DNA of 64,000 nt, taken from the NCBI GenBank assembly GCA_022599915.1, contig JAHZLH010000052.1, positions 25,788-89,787 on the forward strand, in the 5' to 3' direction. Source of the stretch: Actinomycetes bacterium (GTDB taxonomy: Bacteria > Actinomycetota > Actinomycetes > S36-B12 > GCA-2699445). The first letter of the stretch is position 1; every line of letters begins with the position of its first letter. The position numbers and the translations under genes are program-made. This document shows, one piece after another, positions 34,631-41,673 of the stretch. Under the pieces are notes generated by a model. That model worked only from the letters and a program-made list of their open reading frames with translations, was not told where the DNA came from and searched no databases.

Positions 34631-34644
34631 TTGACAATTTGTCA
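34631..34644 (+). promoter_or_regulatory. TTGACA -35 overlapped by palindrome TGACAA-T-TTGTCA
   Basis: A perfect -35 hexamer (34631-34636) overlaps a 6-1-6 perfect inverted repeat (34632-34644). About 180 bases lie between it and the next gene at 34823, so the regulated transcript is unclear. Confidence 0.4.
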
Positions 34645-34822
34645 GTTGCTGTCACATACGCAATACCCATTCCTGAACCCCCAGGAAATACAAATGCCCA
34701 GGCTCAGTCTTCTTTGGATCCCGTCCCCCGGATGGCGCGAAATGATGGGAATCCCTCACGATGAGGCCTAGCCAGATATTGGTGTCGTTAGGTTTAGACA
34801 TCAAACAACCACGGAGAAGTCG

Positions 34823-36700
34823 ATGAAGCGCCTAGTCGCCTGTTTCGTGGCCGTACTGGTTGTCACTGGCTTATCCGGAACTACCGCAGGATCGGCCGCT
34901 GCTGCTGCGGGTGATCTGGATCCCGGCTTTACCCCACCTGCTCTCAACGGCAGCGTGTACTCAATGGCCTCATTGGATGACGGCGGATACGTTATCGGCG
35001 GCGCCTTCACCAATGCTGGTGGCAGCGGTCAGAGTCGGCTGGCGAAGTTGAACGCCGACGGCAGTCTCGACAACAATTTCAATCCGCCAGACTTCGACGA
35101 CACCATCAAGACGGTAGTGGCTCTCAAGAACGGTCAGTATTTGATCGGCGGCGAGTTCGAGAATGTCGGCACTTCTGGATACCCTCACTTAGTGCGCTTG
35201 AACGCCAACGGCGCCATCGACACCAGCTTCACCCCTCCCGCCTTTACCAACGATGTCTATTCAGCCGCAGTGCTCGCTAGCGGCAAATATTTGATCGGCG
35301 GGCGCTTCACAGATATTGGTAGCTCAGGCCGCAACGTTGTTGTCAGATTGGAAGAGAACGGCGATCTGGATTCCGCCTTCACCACATCGTTAACGGGAAG
35401 GGCCGCCGCAGTCGTGGAGGTTAGTGCCAATCGGTATCTCATCGGCGGGGAATTCACGAACACGAATCCGCGGTTCCGGCTCGCACTGGTGGACTCGAAC
35501 GGTTCTCCTGCGGCCGGATTCACTCCACCAGATCTCTCCGCCAGAGTGACGTCTATCGCACTGCTCAGCGACGGTAAGTACCTTGTCGGCGGTGACTTCA
35601 ATGACGCTGGCTGCAGTGGCTGCGACAAAGTCGCGCGGGTGAACGCGGATGGCTCCATCGATACCTCTTTCACCCCACCGGCCCTTGATGAGCGGGTGTA
35701 TTCAGTCGCCGCCCTCGATGACGGCAAGTACCTCGTCGGTGGTGACTTCGATGACGCTGGCTGCAGTGGCTGCGACAAAGTCGCACGCCTGAACGCGGAT
35801 GGAAGTAGTGACACTGGCTTCAGTCCTCCCGCCCTCAGCCAGGATGTGTATTCGGTCGCCGCCCTCAGCGATGGTAAGTACCTCATCGGTGGGTTCTTCA
35901 CCCTCGCTATTGACGGTAAGGAGACTCGCGTGGCGCGACTGCTCTCCGACCCGCCAGGACCTCCCACGTCCGTCACAGTTGCTGCGGGCGATGGGTCGGC
36001 AGTTGTCGCTTGGACCGCACCCGCGTCTCCTGGCGGGTCCCCTATTACGAGTTACACCGCAACTGCCGCACCAGGCGGAGCATCGTGCACCAGTACCACC
36101 AACTCGTGCACCATCACCGGTCTGACCAATGGCACCAGCTTCACCGTGACGGTGACGGCTACCAACGCTCAGGGAACCTCTGCACCTTCCGTGCCAAGTT
36201 CACCCTCCACGCCAAGTTCGCCCTTCACGCCGGCCCAGCCCGCTACCCCAGATCCGGTAACCGACACGGTGCCTGCACCTGTACCTGGACCTGGGCCTGC
36301 TCCCACTACTTCCCCCGTTACTGCCCCTGCGCCCGCATTGGGCACTCCTGGCAAGGTGAGGAAACTGCGGAGAGTGGACCTCATCCAAAATGGAGCCACC
36401 CTGACCTGGAAACGACCAAAGAATGACGGTGGCACTCCGGTCACGAAGTATCAGTATCGGATCAAAAAGAGCGGCGAAAGCTGGCAGGCCTGGAACGGCA
36501 AGCAGACGAAGAAATTGAAAATGTCCCGAACCAACCGGTATTCCACGACCTTTACCAAACTGGTCAGAGATCGGGGGCTCAAGCCCAGTTCGGCTTACAC
36601 CGTCGAAGTGAGGGCGAAGAACTCTGTCGGACACGGACCAGCGAAACGGTTCAAATTCCGCACGAAAAGTGGAATTCCGGTACTTCCCGGCAACGGCTAG
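34823..36700 (+). CDS. Secreted delta-60-repeat beta-propeller protein with fibronectin type III domains
   Basis: Exported protein of 625 residues. Signal peptide at 1-29 (VACFVAVLVVTGLSGTTAG, then AAAAAG). From about 33 to 380 there are seven units of about 50 residues with the pattern VYSVAALDDGKYLVGGDF...VARLNADGSIDTSFTPPAL, which should make one seven-bladed propeller. Units five and six keep a CSGC pair. A fibronectin type III domain (about 378-465), a Pro/Thr-rich linker and a second, basic FN3-like domain (about 510-615) follow. A TTAGGT -10-like element near 34784 and CGGAG lie upstream. A surface or adhesion role is inferred. Confidence 0.88.
   Translation: MKRLVACFVAVLVVTGLSGTTAGSAAAAAGDLDPGFTPPALNGSVYSMASLDDGGYVIGGAFTNAGGSGQSRLAKLNADGSLDNNFNPPDFDDTIKTVVALKNGQYLIGGEFENVGTSGYPHLVRLNANGAIDTSFTPPAFTNDVYSAAVLASGKYLIGGRFTDIGSSGRNVVVRLEENGDLDSAFTTSLTGRAAAVVEVSANRYLIGGEFTNTNPRFRLALVDSNGSPAAGFTPPDLSARVTSIALLSDGKYLVGGDFNDAGCSGCDKVARVNADGSIDTSFTPPALDERVYSVAALDDGKYLVGGDFDDAGCSGCDKVARLNADGSSDTGFSPPALSQDVYSVAALSDGKYLIGGFFTLAIDGKETRVARLLSDPPGPPTSVTVAAGDGSAVVAWTAPASPGGSPITSYTATAAPGGASCTSTTNSCTITGLTNGTSFTVTVTATNAQGTSAPSVPSSPSTPSSPFTPAQPATPDPVTDTVPAPVPGPGPAPTTSPVTAPAPALGTPGKVRKLRRVDLIQNGATLTWKRPKNDGGTPVTKYQYRIKKSGESWQAWNGKQTKKLKMSRTNRYSTTFTKLVRDRGLKPSSAYTVEVRAKNSVGHGPAKRFKFRTKSGIPVLPGNG
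35571..35800 (+). repeat. 150-bp tandem duplication of one propeller blade
   Basis: Bases 35571-35650 and 35721-35800 are nearly identical at an offset of 150 bp (50 codons), including ctgcagtggctgcgacaaag in both. The other blades are far more diverged, so this copy is recent. Confidence 0.8.
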
Positions 36701-36702
36701 CG

Positions 36703-36761
36703 ACACCACACCCTGAAGCACCCGAAGTGATCACAGGTACTTCGCCGTTTCCTGGTGGTGT
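36703..36761 (+). terminator. Nested inverted repeats after the propeller gene
   Basis: An outer pair acaccac/gtggtgt (36703-36709 and 36755-36761) surrounds an inner pair cgaagt/acttcg (36723-36728 and 36739-36744). A short T run follows the inner stem. Probable terminator. Confidence 0.45.
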
Positions 36762-36803
36762 GCCGGGACTGGCGTGAGACTCTGCCGCGGGTTCGCTACC
36801 GGT

Positions 36804-36883
36804 ACTTCTGCGTGCGGTAACGGTGAGGCGGAGACTGCGCCCCGTGCAGCAATCGAACCTGCGGCCTACCGCTGAGCAGGCGG
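36804..36883 (+). repeat. Distal attachment-site copy of tRNA-Arg(CCU) 3' half
   Basis: This 80-bp stretch matches 40752-40831 with four mismatches. It contains the 3' half of the tRNA-Arg gene from the anticodon stem to the discriminator, plus 34 bp of downstream flank, but no 5' half, so it is a pseudo-tRNA. One mismatch breaks a T-stem pair. With the intact copy it brackets a 3.9 kb island. Confidence 0.85.
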
Positions 36884-37092
36884 TAACTGCTGCGCGGTCT
36901 ACGCACCACATACCAAGCGCCGCGAACCTCGTTTTTGCGCTCAAAAACCTCGTTTTCCGGCGTTTCCACCTAGTCATTTCCGATCACCTAAATCGTGCTG
37001 GGACACAGATTGGGGTCGACGAGGCGAGGGCTACATCCCACGCCCTAAACCCTTCTCACCCTGAACCCCCTCCCAAGCGAAAGGACCCCACC

Positions 37093-37392
37093 GTGAAGTA
37101 CACACTCGACGATCGTGACGACATCGTCCTCTACGAACCAACGAAGTCGAAGCCCTACTGGCGAATCGCGTACCAAGACACACGTGGGGCCCGGCAGTTC
37201 AAAGGCGGCGAAAAGACCGCTGAAGAAGCCGAGATGGTGGCACGCGCCCTCGCCGACGAACTGGACAGCGCTCCCCACATCAAGTACCCGCAACGCACCG
37301 TTGCACAGTTGGGCGACTGGTGGCTGGACCCCCAGCGGACAGACCAATGGGGTGACAAAACACGATTGAACAAGAAAGGCCCGCTACCTTGA
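37093..37392 (+). pseudogene. Truncated phage-type tyrosine integrase (N-terminal part)
   Basis: A 99-residue fragment starting at a GTG behind GAAAGGA. Residues 1-55 resemble the arm-DNA-binding domain of site-specific recombinases (YWRIAYQDTRGARQFKGG, then TAEEAEMVARALADEL). TVAQLGDWWLDP starts the core-binding domain and the frame ends soon after, at KKGPLP. The catalytic Arg-His-Arg-Tyr domain is missing. It lies about 210 bases inside the distal att repeat, the usual place for an integrase. Confidence 0.7.
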
Positions 37393-38027
37393 GGTTCTTC
37401 CCAGCCTGTGCGTTATCTTTTGCGTTTCCAGTGCTGACGGCGGACCTCTCCAGAGGTTGTCTGGTAGCCGTGCGGTTTGTTGAGCGAGTGACCCCTCGTT
37501 TGACGCACTTTTCTTTTTTTCCGCTTCGACGGGATCTGGAATGAGACGTCATGGGGCCTCACCTCGACTATCTTTTAGGGCCTGTCTCGCCAGAAATTCG
37601 AGCTGTCCTCGAGTGACTTCCGCGGTTCGTAACACCCGCCCCAGTTCCTGCATCGCGCAGGAAATAACAACAATCTGATGATTTCACGCTGGATAGAAAC
37701 GTTGGATGCGTCCAGTGTGCTTGGCCAGTCCGTGACTACTTTCGCGGGGTGTCAGGCCGAGGGCTGCGCTTCAATTCCCGATTCTCTTGTTCAAGTCTGG
37801 TGTTGGGCGGATAGGAACCCACGGGGAGGTCTCACTAGGGTCGCAGCCCCATCTAGTCCATAGAGCCCCAAGCGAGACCCTTTCGCTTAGCCGCTTTTGG
37901 TCACGCGCTTTCTCGGAACGCGGCCGGGTTCTTTGGGGAGAAGCCTGGCCCAGGTCGGTTAGCCACGGATTAAGGATGAGCGTTGCTGCTCATGAATAGG
38001 TATCGCGCCCACCTGCTCCACCGGGGG
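37393..38027. other. Gene-free stretch of the island
   Basis: I see no supported gene here. Short frames lack ribosome-binding sites and family signals. It contains a stem ttcctgc/gcaggaa (37645-37663) and a T-rich run near 37511. It is probably decayed remains of the element. Confidence 0.6.
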
Positions 38028-39023
38028 TCAGGCAGCGGAGACTGAGAGCACGATCTTGCCGACGTGGGCCCTGGCCGTGAAGTCGGCCTGAGCCTGGTGG
38101 ATCTGCGTGAGTGGATAGGAGCGCGCTACCAATGGCGCGATATCGCCATCCTCGATGCGCCGTACCAGTGCGGTGAACACCCCCTCGTCGATGATCGTGC
38201 CGCCGAACAGACTCAGGTCCTTGAGATACAACGTGCGTAGGTCCAGTGACACCTCAGCGCCGGCCACTGCGCCCGACGTTGCGAGGCGGCCTCGGGGACG
38301 CAGCGCCTGCAGCAGCATCGGCCATCGTTCGCCGCCGACTAGATCCACGACTACGTCGAAGCGGTCCTGGCCGGGGTCATCGGTACGGTCGAGAACCGAG
38401 TCCACCCCCAGCGCCTGCACGGCTGCAGCTTTGCCAGGGCTGCTCACGGCCGTTACTTGAGCCCCCCGGGCCAGGGCCAGCTGGATGACCGCCGAGCCGA
38501 CCCCACCGGATGCACCCGTGACCAGGAGATCGTCGCCGGTGCCGACGTTCGCCCGGGTGAGCAGGTTCTCCGCGGTCGAGTACGAGCACGGAAAGCTGGC
38601 CCACTCCAGGTCGGACAGTGACCGGTGGACGATGTGCGCGTTGGTAGCGGGCACCCGGACCAGCTCGGCGAACCCGCCGTCACATTCTGAGCCCAGATAC
38701 CAGGGCGGCTGCATGCGAGTGCCATGCACCATGCGCAGCACGGGTTCTACGATCACCCGTTCACCGATGCACTCGGCCGGGACCCCGGGCCCGACCGCTG
38801 TGATGCGCCCGCAGACATCGGCTCCCTGGATCCGGGGAAGCGTCACGGCCCCGCTCCAGCCGCCCGAGCCGTACCAGCCGGTCCGGGTGTTGATATCGGT
38901 GTTGTTCACCGCTGCGGCAGCCACTGCGATGAGCACGTCGCCGGGCCCCGGCTCGGGATCGGGGACGTCGGTCAGGACGAGATTCCCCGGGCCGCCGAAG
39001 CCAACCAGTTGCGCTGCGAGCAT
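38028..39023 (-). CDS. Zinc-type alcohol dehydrogenase / quinone oxidoreductase family protein
   Basis: Medium-chain dehydrogenase/reductase of 331 residues from the ATG at 39023 (MLAAQLVGFGGPGNL). It has a GroES-like N-terminal domain (AAAVNNTDINTRTGWY, RIQGADVCGRI) and a Rossmann domain with VTGASGGVGSAVIQLAL. The structural-zinc cysteine cluster is not visible, which fits the quinone oxidoreductase branch and a zinc-independent NADPH reaction. Third positions are strongly G/C, more than in the chromosomal neighbours, in line with transfer. It is divergent from the lipoprotein gene. Confidence 0.85.
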   Translation of the reverse strand: MLAAQLVGFGGPGNLVLTDVPDPEPGPGDVLIAVAAAAVNNTDINTRTGWYGSGGWSGAVTLPRIQGADVCGRITAVGPGVPAECIGERVIVEPVLRMVHGTRMQPPWYLGSECDGGFAELVRVPATNAHIVHRSLSDLEWASFPCSYSTAENLLTRANVGTGDDLLVTGASGGVGSAVIQLALARGAQVTAVSSPGKAAAVQALGVDSVLDRTDDPGQDRFDVVVDLVGGERWPMLLQALRPRGRLATSGAVAGAEVSLDLRTLYLKDLSLFGGTIIDEGVFTALVRRIEDGDIAPLVARSYPLTQIHQAQADFTARAHVGKIVLSVSAA

Positions 39024-39098
39024 GTTAGGGAGTCTGCCAGTTCCACCCCGACACGTGCAGGAGATGACACCGGGCGTCGTCATTGGAAGGCTTCTGCT

Positions 39099-40019
39099 AT
39101 GGCTGCCTCGCGTTCCCGGCTGATCGCTCTGCTGGGGCTCGCCAGTATCCTGCTGGCCGGGTGCGGCGCGCTCGATGAGCTCACCTACGATCCAGCCATC
39201 ACGCCGCAGGAGTGGTGCGAGCAGCAGCCATGTGTGCAAGTCGGCGACGTAGTGGTCAACCAGCCGCTGGGTAGTTTCCTGGTCTTCTTCCTCGCCCTGC
39301 TCTGGATTGTGGCGGGAATCTACTTCCTGGTGACCCGGGCGGGGCAGCGGTCCCGGTCCTGGTTCGGTATCGCGTTGATCATTGGCGGTCTGGGCGCCGC
39401 TTCGGCTGGGGTGAGCTTCCAGGCCTTCGGCTTCCAGCTCAAGTGCGCAGGCAGGCAGGAGTGCCTGTTCACGAACGGATTCGAGGTCGGTTTCAGCGTT
39501 TCTCAGGCGGTCAGTGTGAGCTGCATGCTCATTGCGATCGCCTATGCGGGCACCCGGGCTCCGGCGCGGACCTGGTTCATCGGCTACTCGGTGCTCAATG
39601 CGGTGGCGTACCTGGTGGTGGCGGCGCTGGGTGTCCTGCTGCCGAGCAAGTTCTTACTCTCGTTCGAGCTGCTCATACTCTTCGCGGTGCCGGGCATCAT
39701 CGCGGTCCTTGTCATTGCGATAGTGCGATATCGGCAATCACGCGACCCGTTGTACGCCCGGATCATCTGGGCTGCGTTGCTGCTCGTGGTAGTACAGGTG
39801 GCCTACTTCGCCTACTTCGCGTCCGGGCTCACCCAGACTCTGTGGGCCACCGGTACCGGCTTCTACTTCTCCGAGAACGATGTGTTGCACGTCGGTATGA
39901 TCTTCTGGCTGATCTATGCGGTCGTTGCTCTGGGCGGGCCGTTGCGGGACTACTCCCCGCCATCGGTGGCAGGAGCGGTTGCCGGCTCGGCTGCCGATGA
40001 GACGCAGGAATCGACCTAG
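39099..40019 (+). CDS. Polytopic membrane lipoprotein of unknown function
   Basis: A 306-residue protein with GGAAGG 8 nt before the ATG. The N-terminus is a lipoprotein signal (LIALLGLASILLAGCG, Cys at about 23). Then comes a short region with two cysteines (EWCEQQPCVQVGD) and about seven membrane helices from residue 60 to 285. Two more cysteines occur in LKCAGRQECLF. I do not recognise the family. The Cys pairs outside the membrane suggest a disulfide-bonded exterior loop. It shares the high third-position GC of the neighbouring dehydrogenase. Confidence 0.7.
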   Translation: MAASRSRLIALLGLASILLAGCGALDELTYDPAITPQEWCEQQPCVQVGDVVVNQPLGSFLVFFLALLWIVAGIYFLVTRAGQRSRSWFGIALIIGGLGAASAGVSFQAFGFQLKCAGRQECLFTNGFEVGFSVSQAVSVSCMLIAIAYAGTRAPARTWFIGYSVLNAVAYLVVAALGVLLPSKFLLSFELLILFAVPGIIAVLVIAIVRYRQSRDPLYARIIWAALLLVVVQVAYFAYFASGLTQTLWATGTGFYFSENDVLHVGMIFWLIYAVVALGGPLRDYSPPSVAGAVAGSAADETQEST

Positions 40020-40022
40020 CCG

Positions 40023-40052
40023 GTCCCCCGGACCGTTCGCTCCGGTCGGGGG
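40023..40052 (+). terminator. Hairpin after the island lipoprotein gene
   Basis: cccccggaccg and cggtcggggg pair with one bulged G around a ttcgct loop. No T tract follows. Confidence 0.5.
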
Positions 40053-40483
40053 TGAAGGACGGGTGTGCAGGAAGTGAGAGCGTTAACGAAGGACACACCG
40101 GGACCCCGATCGCACGGCAGATCGACTTCGACGCCCGATACGGCGCCGGGCTGGGTAGGACGTTGGTGCTGGGCGGCGGTGAACTGAACTTGAGTCGTGG
40201 TGGGCCCGAATCCAACGGCGGATTTCGGCTGGCCGGGGAAGGAACAGGGCCGTCAAAGGGCAACTCGGAGCCCTCTCAGGGGCCCTTGCGGAACAACGCC
40301 GGGAAAAGTGCCGGCCCCTACACGTTTCGGGGTACCTATTCATGAGCAGCGATGCTCCTCCCTTTAATTGTCGGTGAGGGCAGTGTGGTGGTGAGTGGGC
40401 CTCAGCACACGACCGAAACTGCATGAGGCTGAACAAAGGGGAAAGTCACGATCCTCAGGCCCACTCCCTGTCCTTGTCGCCGT

Positions 40484-40522
40484 GTAAACAATGTTTACGT
40501 CTCCGCTTGCCTGGTTTAGGCT
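40484..40522 (+). promoter_or_regulatory. Operator-promoter: palindrome GTAAACA-A-TGTTTAC over a -35, then TAGGCT
   Basis: A perfect 7-1-7 palindrome (40484-40498) overlaps TTTACG (40494-40499). Seventeen bases later comes TAGGCT (40517-40522). This looks like a repressible promoter. The first frame downstream is the small ORF starting at 40548. Confidence 0.5.
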
Positions 40523-40547
40523 GGCGTCCATCTGAGGATCTGGTCGG

Positions 40548-40709
40548 GTGAACACGACCATTCCAATCAGTGTCACTACCCTCCGCCAGAAGTCACCGCG
40601 GCTTCTGTTGATGGCGGTTGCTCATGACTTCACCACAGTCGCCCAGTCGCGAATTGTGGACGGAACGCAAACCGCTAGACGCCGCCAAATTTCTTATAAC
40701 GATAGGTAG
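40548..40709 (+). CDS. Small hypothetical protein behind a palindromic promoter
   Basis: A 53-residue frame starting at a GTG, with GAGGATC about 11 nt upstream. It contains VTTLRQKSPRLLLMAVAHDF and ends in a basic region (TARRRQISYNDR). I do not recognise it. The regulated-looking promoter and position inside the island, next to its att repeat, suggest an element-borne regulator or antitoxin-like protein; this is a weak inference. Confidence 0.3.
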   Translation: MNTTIPISVTTLRQKSPRLLLMAVAHDFTTVAQSRIVDGTQTARRRQISYNDR

Positions 40710-40751
40710 CACCTGGAACACCAGGGACGCCGATAGATAGGGAGAATGAGC

Positions 40752-40831
40752 ACTCCTGCGTGCGGTAACGGTGAGGCGGAGACTGCGCCCCGTGCAGGAA
40801 TCGAACCTGCGGCCTACCGCTTAGGAGGCGG
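40752..40831 (+). repeat. Proximal attachment-site repeat, overlapping the intact tRNA-Arg(CCU)
   Basis: Matches 36804-36883 with four mismatches at an offset of 3948 bases. The right part is the 3' half of the intact tRNA gene; the left 34 bp lie beyond its end. Confidence 0.85.
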
Positions 40832-40859
40832 TCGCTCTATCCGACTGAGCTAACGGGGC
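40786..40859 (-). tRNA. tRNA-Arg (anticodon CCT)
   Basis: A complete 74-nt cloverleaf without encoded CCA. The acceptor is GCCCCGT/ACGGGGC with discriminator G, the D arm GCTC/GAGC, the anticodon stem ACCGC/GCGGT with loop CTCCTAA, and the T arm GCAGG-TTCGATT-CCTGC. It serves as the integration target of the island. Confidence 0.95.
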
Positions 40860-40901
40860 CATTGTGGAATTTTTCGCCTGGCTAAGCGCTTGTTCGCCGT
40901 T

Positions 40902-41405
40902 ATGCAAGGGCCTCATCGCAGCTGCTGTAGAGAGTTTACCGGCGCGACCCTGGACCGCGCGAAACTGGGCAACGCGAACCTGACCGGCGCGACCCTGGAC
41001 CGCGCGAAACTGACCGGCGCGAAACTGACCGGCGCGAAACTGGGCAACGCGGATCTGACCAACGCGGACCTGCGGTACGCGAACCTCACCGACGCGAACC
41101 TCAAAGGCGCGAACCTGTTCCGCTCGGACCTAGCCCTCGCGACCCTGACCAACGCGAATCTGCGGTACGCGACCCTGACCCGCGCGCGCCTGTACGATGC
41201 GAACCTGACCAACGCGGACCTGATCGGCGCGACCCTGCTCGACGCGACCCTGCTCGACGCGACCCTGACCCGCGCGCGCCTGTCCGGCGCTAACCTGACC
41301 CGCGCGAACCTGACCGGCGCGAACCTGACCAACGCGGACCTGTCCGGCACAAGACTCTGCAATACGACGATGCCGGACGGCACCATCCGCAGCGACGACT
41401 GCTGA
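40902..41405 (+). CDS. Pentapeptide-repeat protein
   Basis: A 167-residue protein made almost wholly of A(N/D/T)Lxx repeats (about 30 units from residue 17 to 150, such as GANLTNADLSGTRL). These should fold as a right-handed quadrilateral beta-helix. There are no other domains, no signal peptide and no membrane helix. The C-terminus (CNTTMPDGTIRSDDC) closes the helix, as in many such proteins. Some family members mimic DNA and protect gyrase, but function cannot be read from the repeats. I chose the ATG at 40902; a TTG at 40890 is also in frame. It lies just past tRNA-Arg. Confidence 0.85.
   Translation: MQGPHRSCCREFTGATLDRAKLGNANLTGATLDRAKLTGAKLTGAKLGNADLTNADLRYANLTDANLKGANLFRSDLALATLTNANLRYATLTRARLYDANLTNADLIGATLLDATLLDATLTRARLSGANLTRANLTGANLTNADLSGTRLCNTTMPDGTIRSDDC
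40935..41350 (+). repeat. 15-bp period coding repeat
   Basis: Units such as gcgaacctgaccggc recur in register through the pentapeptide gene. The low DNA divergence between units points to recent expansion by slippage or unequal exchange. Confidence 0.8.
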
Positions 41406-41418
41406 CCTAGCGACCAGT

Positions 41419-41448
41419 GGCGGGGTCGGCCTTCGGGTGGGCCCCGCC
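41419..41448 (+). terminator. GC-rich hairpin after the pentapeptide gene
   Basis: ggcgggg (41419-41425) pairs with ccccgcc (41442-41448), with additional pairing inside (ggcc-ttcg-ggtgg). No T tract. Confidence 0.5.
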
Positions 41449-41673
41449 GTCGCATGTCCGGGTCGCCAGCCGGGGCAGCTGGGCAGACAGCGGACCCAGG
41501 TAAGAGCTACCAACAAAGTCCGCCCTGCGGCGGCGCAAATCTAGCGCCAAACCGCTGCCATGGGTGGGAAACTCCTATTCGGGCACGTATGGTGGCAGGA
41601 GCGGGTCCGGAACACAATGAGTCCAGACCTCGATCACTGACCGACAGCACCTGGGGAATAACAAGGGGTTCGC

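Larger units (their letters stand above)
36884..40785. mobile_element. Remnant integrative island at tRNA-Arg(CCU)
   Basis: The segment between the two att-like repeats carries a truncated tyrosine-recombinase N-terminus next to the distal repeat, about 640 bases with no gene, an alcohol dehydrogenase-like gene, a polytopic lipoprotein gene and a small ORF with its own regulated-looking promoter. The 38-40 kb genes appear richer in G and C at third positions than the flanks. With the integrase catalytic domain gone it is probably immobile. Confidence 0.75.

Noticed and set aside
36823..37092. Extension of the integrase fragment upstream to 36823
   Set aside because: The upstream part is translated from the tRNA-derived repeat; the ribosome-binding site and the family match begin at 37093.
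37560..37620. gggcctgtctcgccagaa, reminiscent of an insertion-sequence end
   Set aside because: No matching inverted end, target duplication or transposase frame could be found nearby.
37678..37999. Short plus-strand frames in the gene-free part of the island
   Set aside because: No start signals, no motifs and codon choice unlike real genes; treated as decayed DNA.
40052..40345. 97-codon frame after the island lipoprotein gene
   Set aside because: It begins inside the terminator hairpin and reads as low-complexity Gly/Ser without any family or ribosome-binding site.
40913..41455. Antisense Arg/Val/Ala repeat frame over the pentapeptide gene
   Set aside because: The 15-bp repeat leaves every frame open; only the plus frame has the AxLxx pattern.
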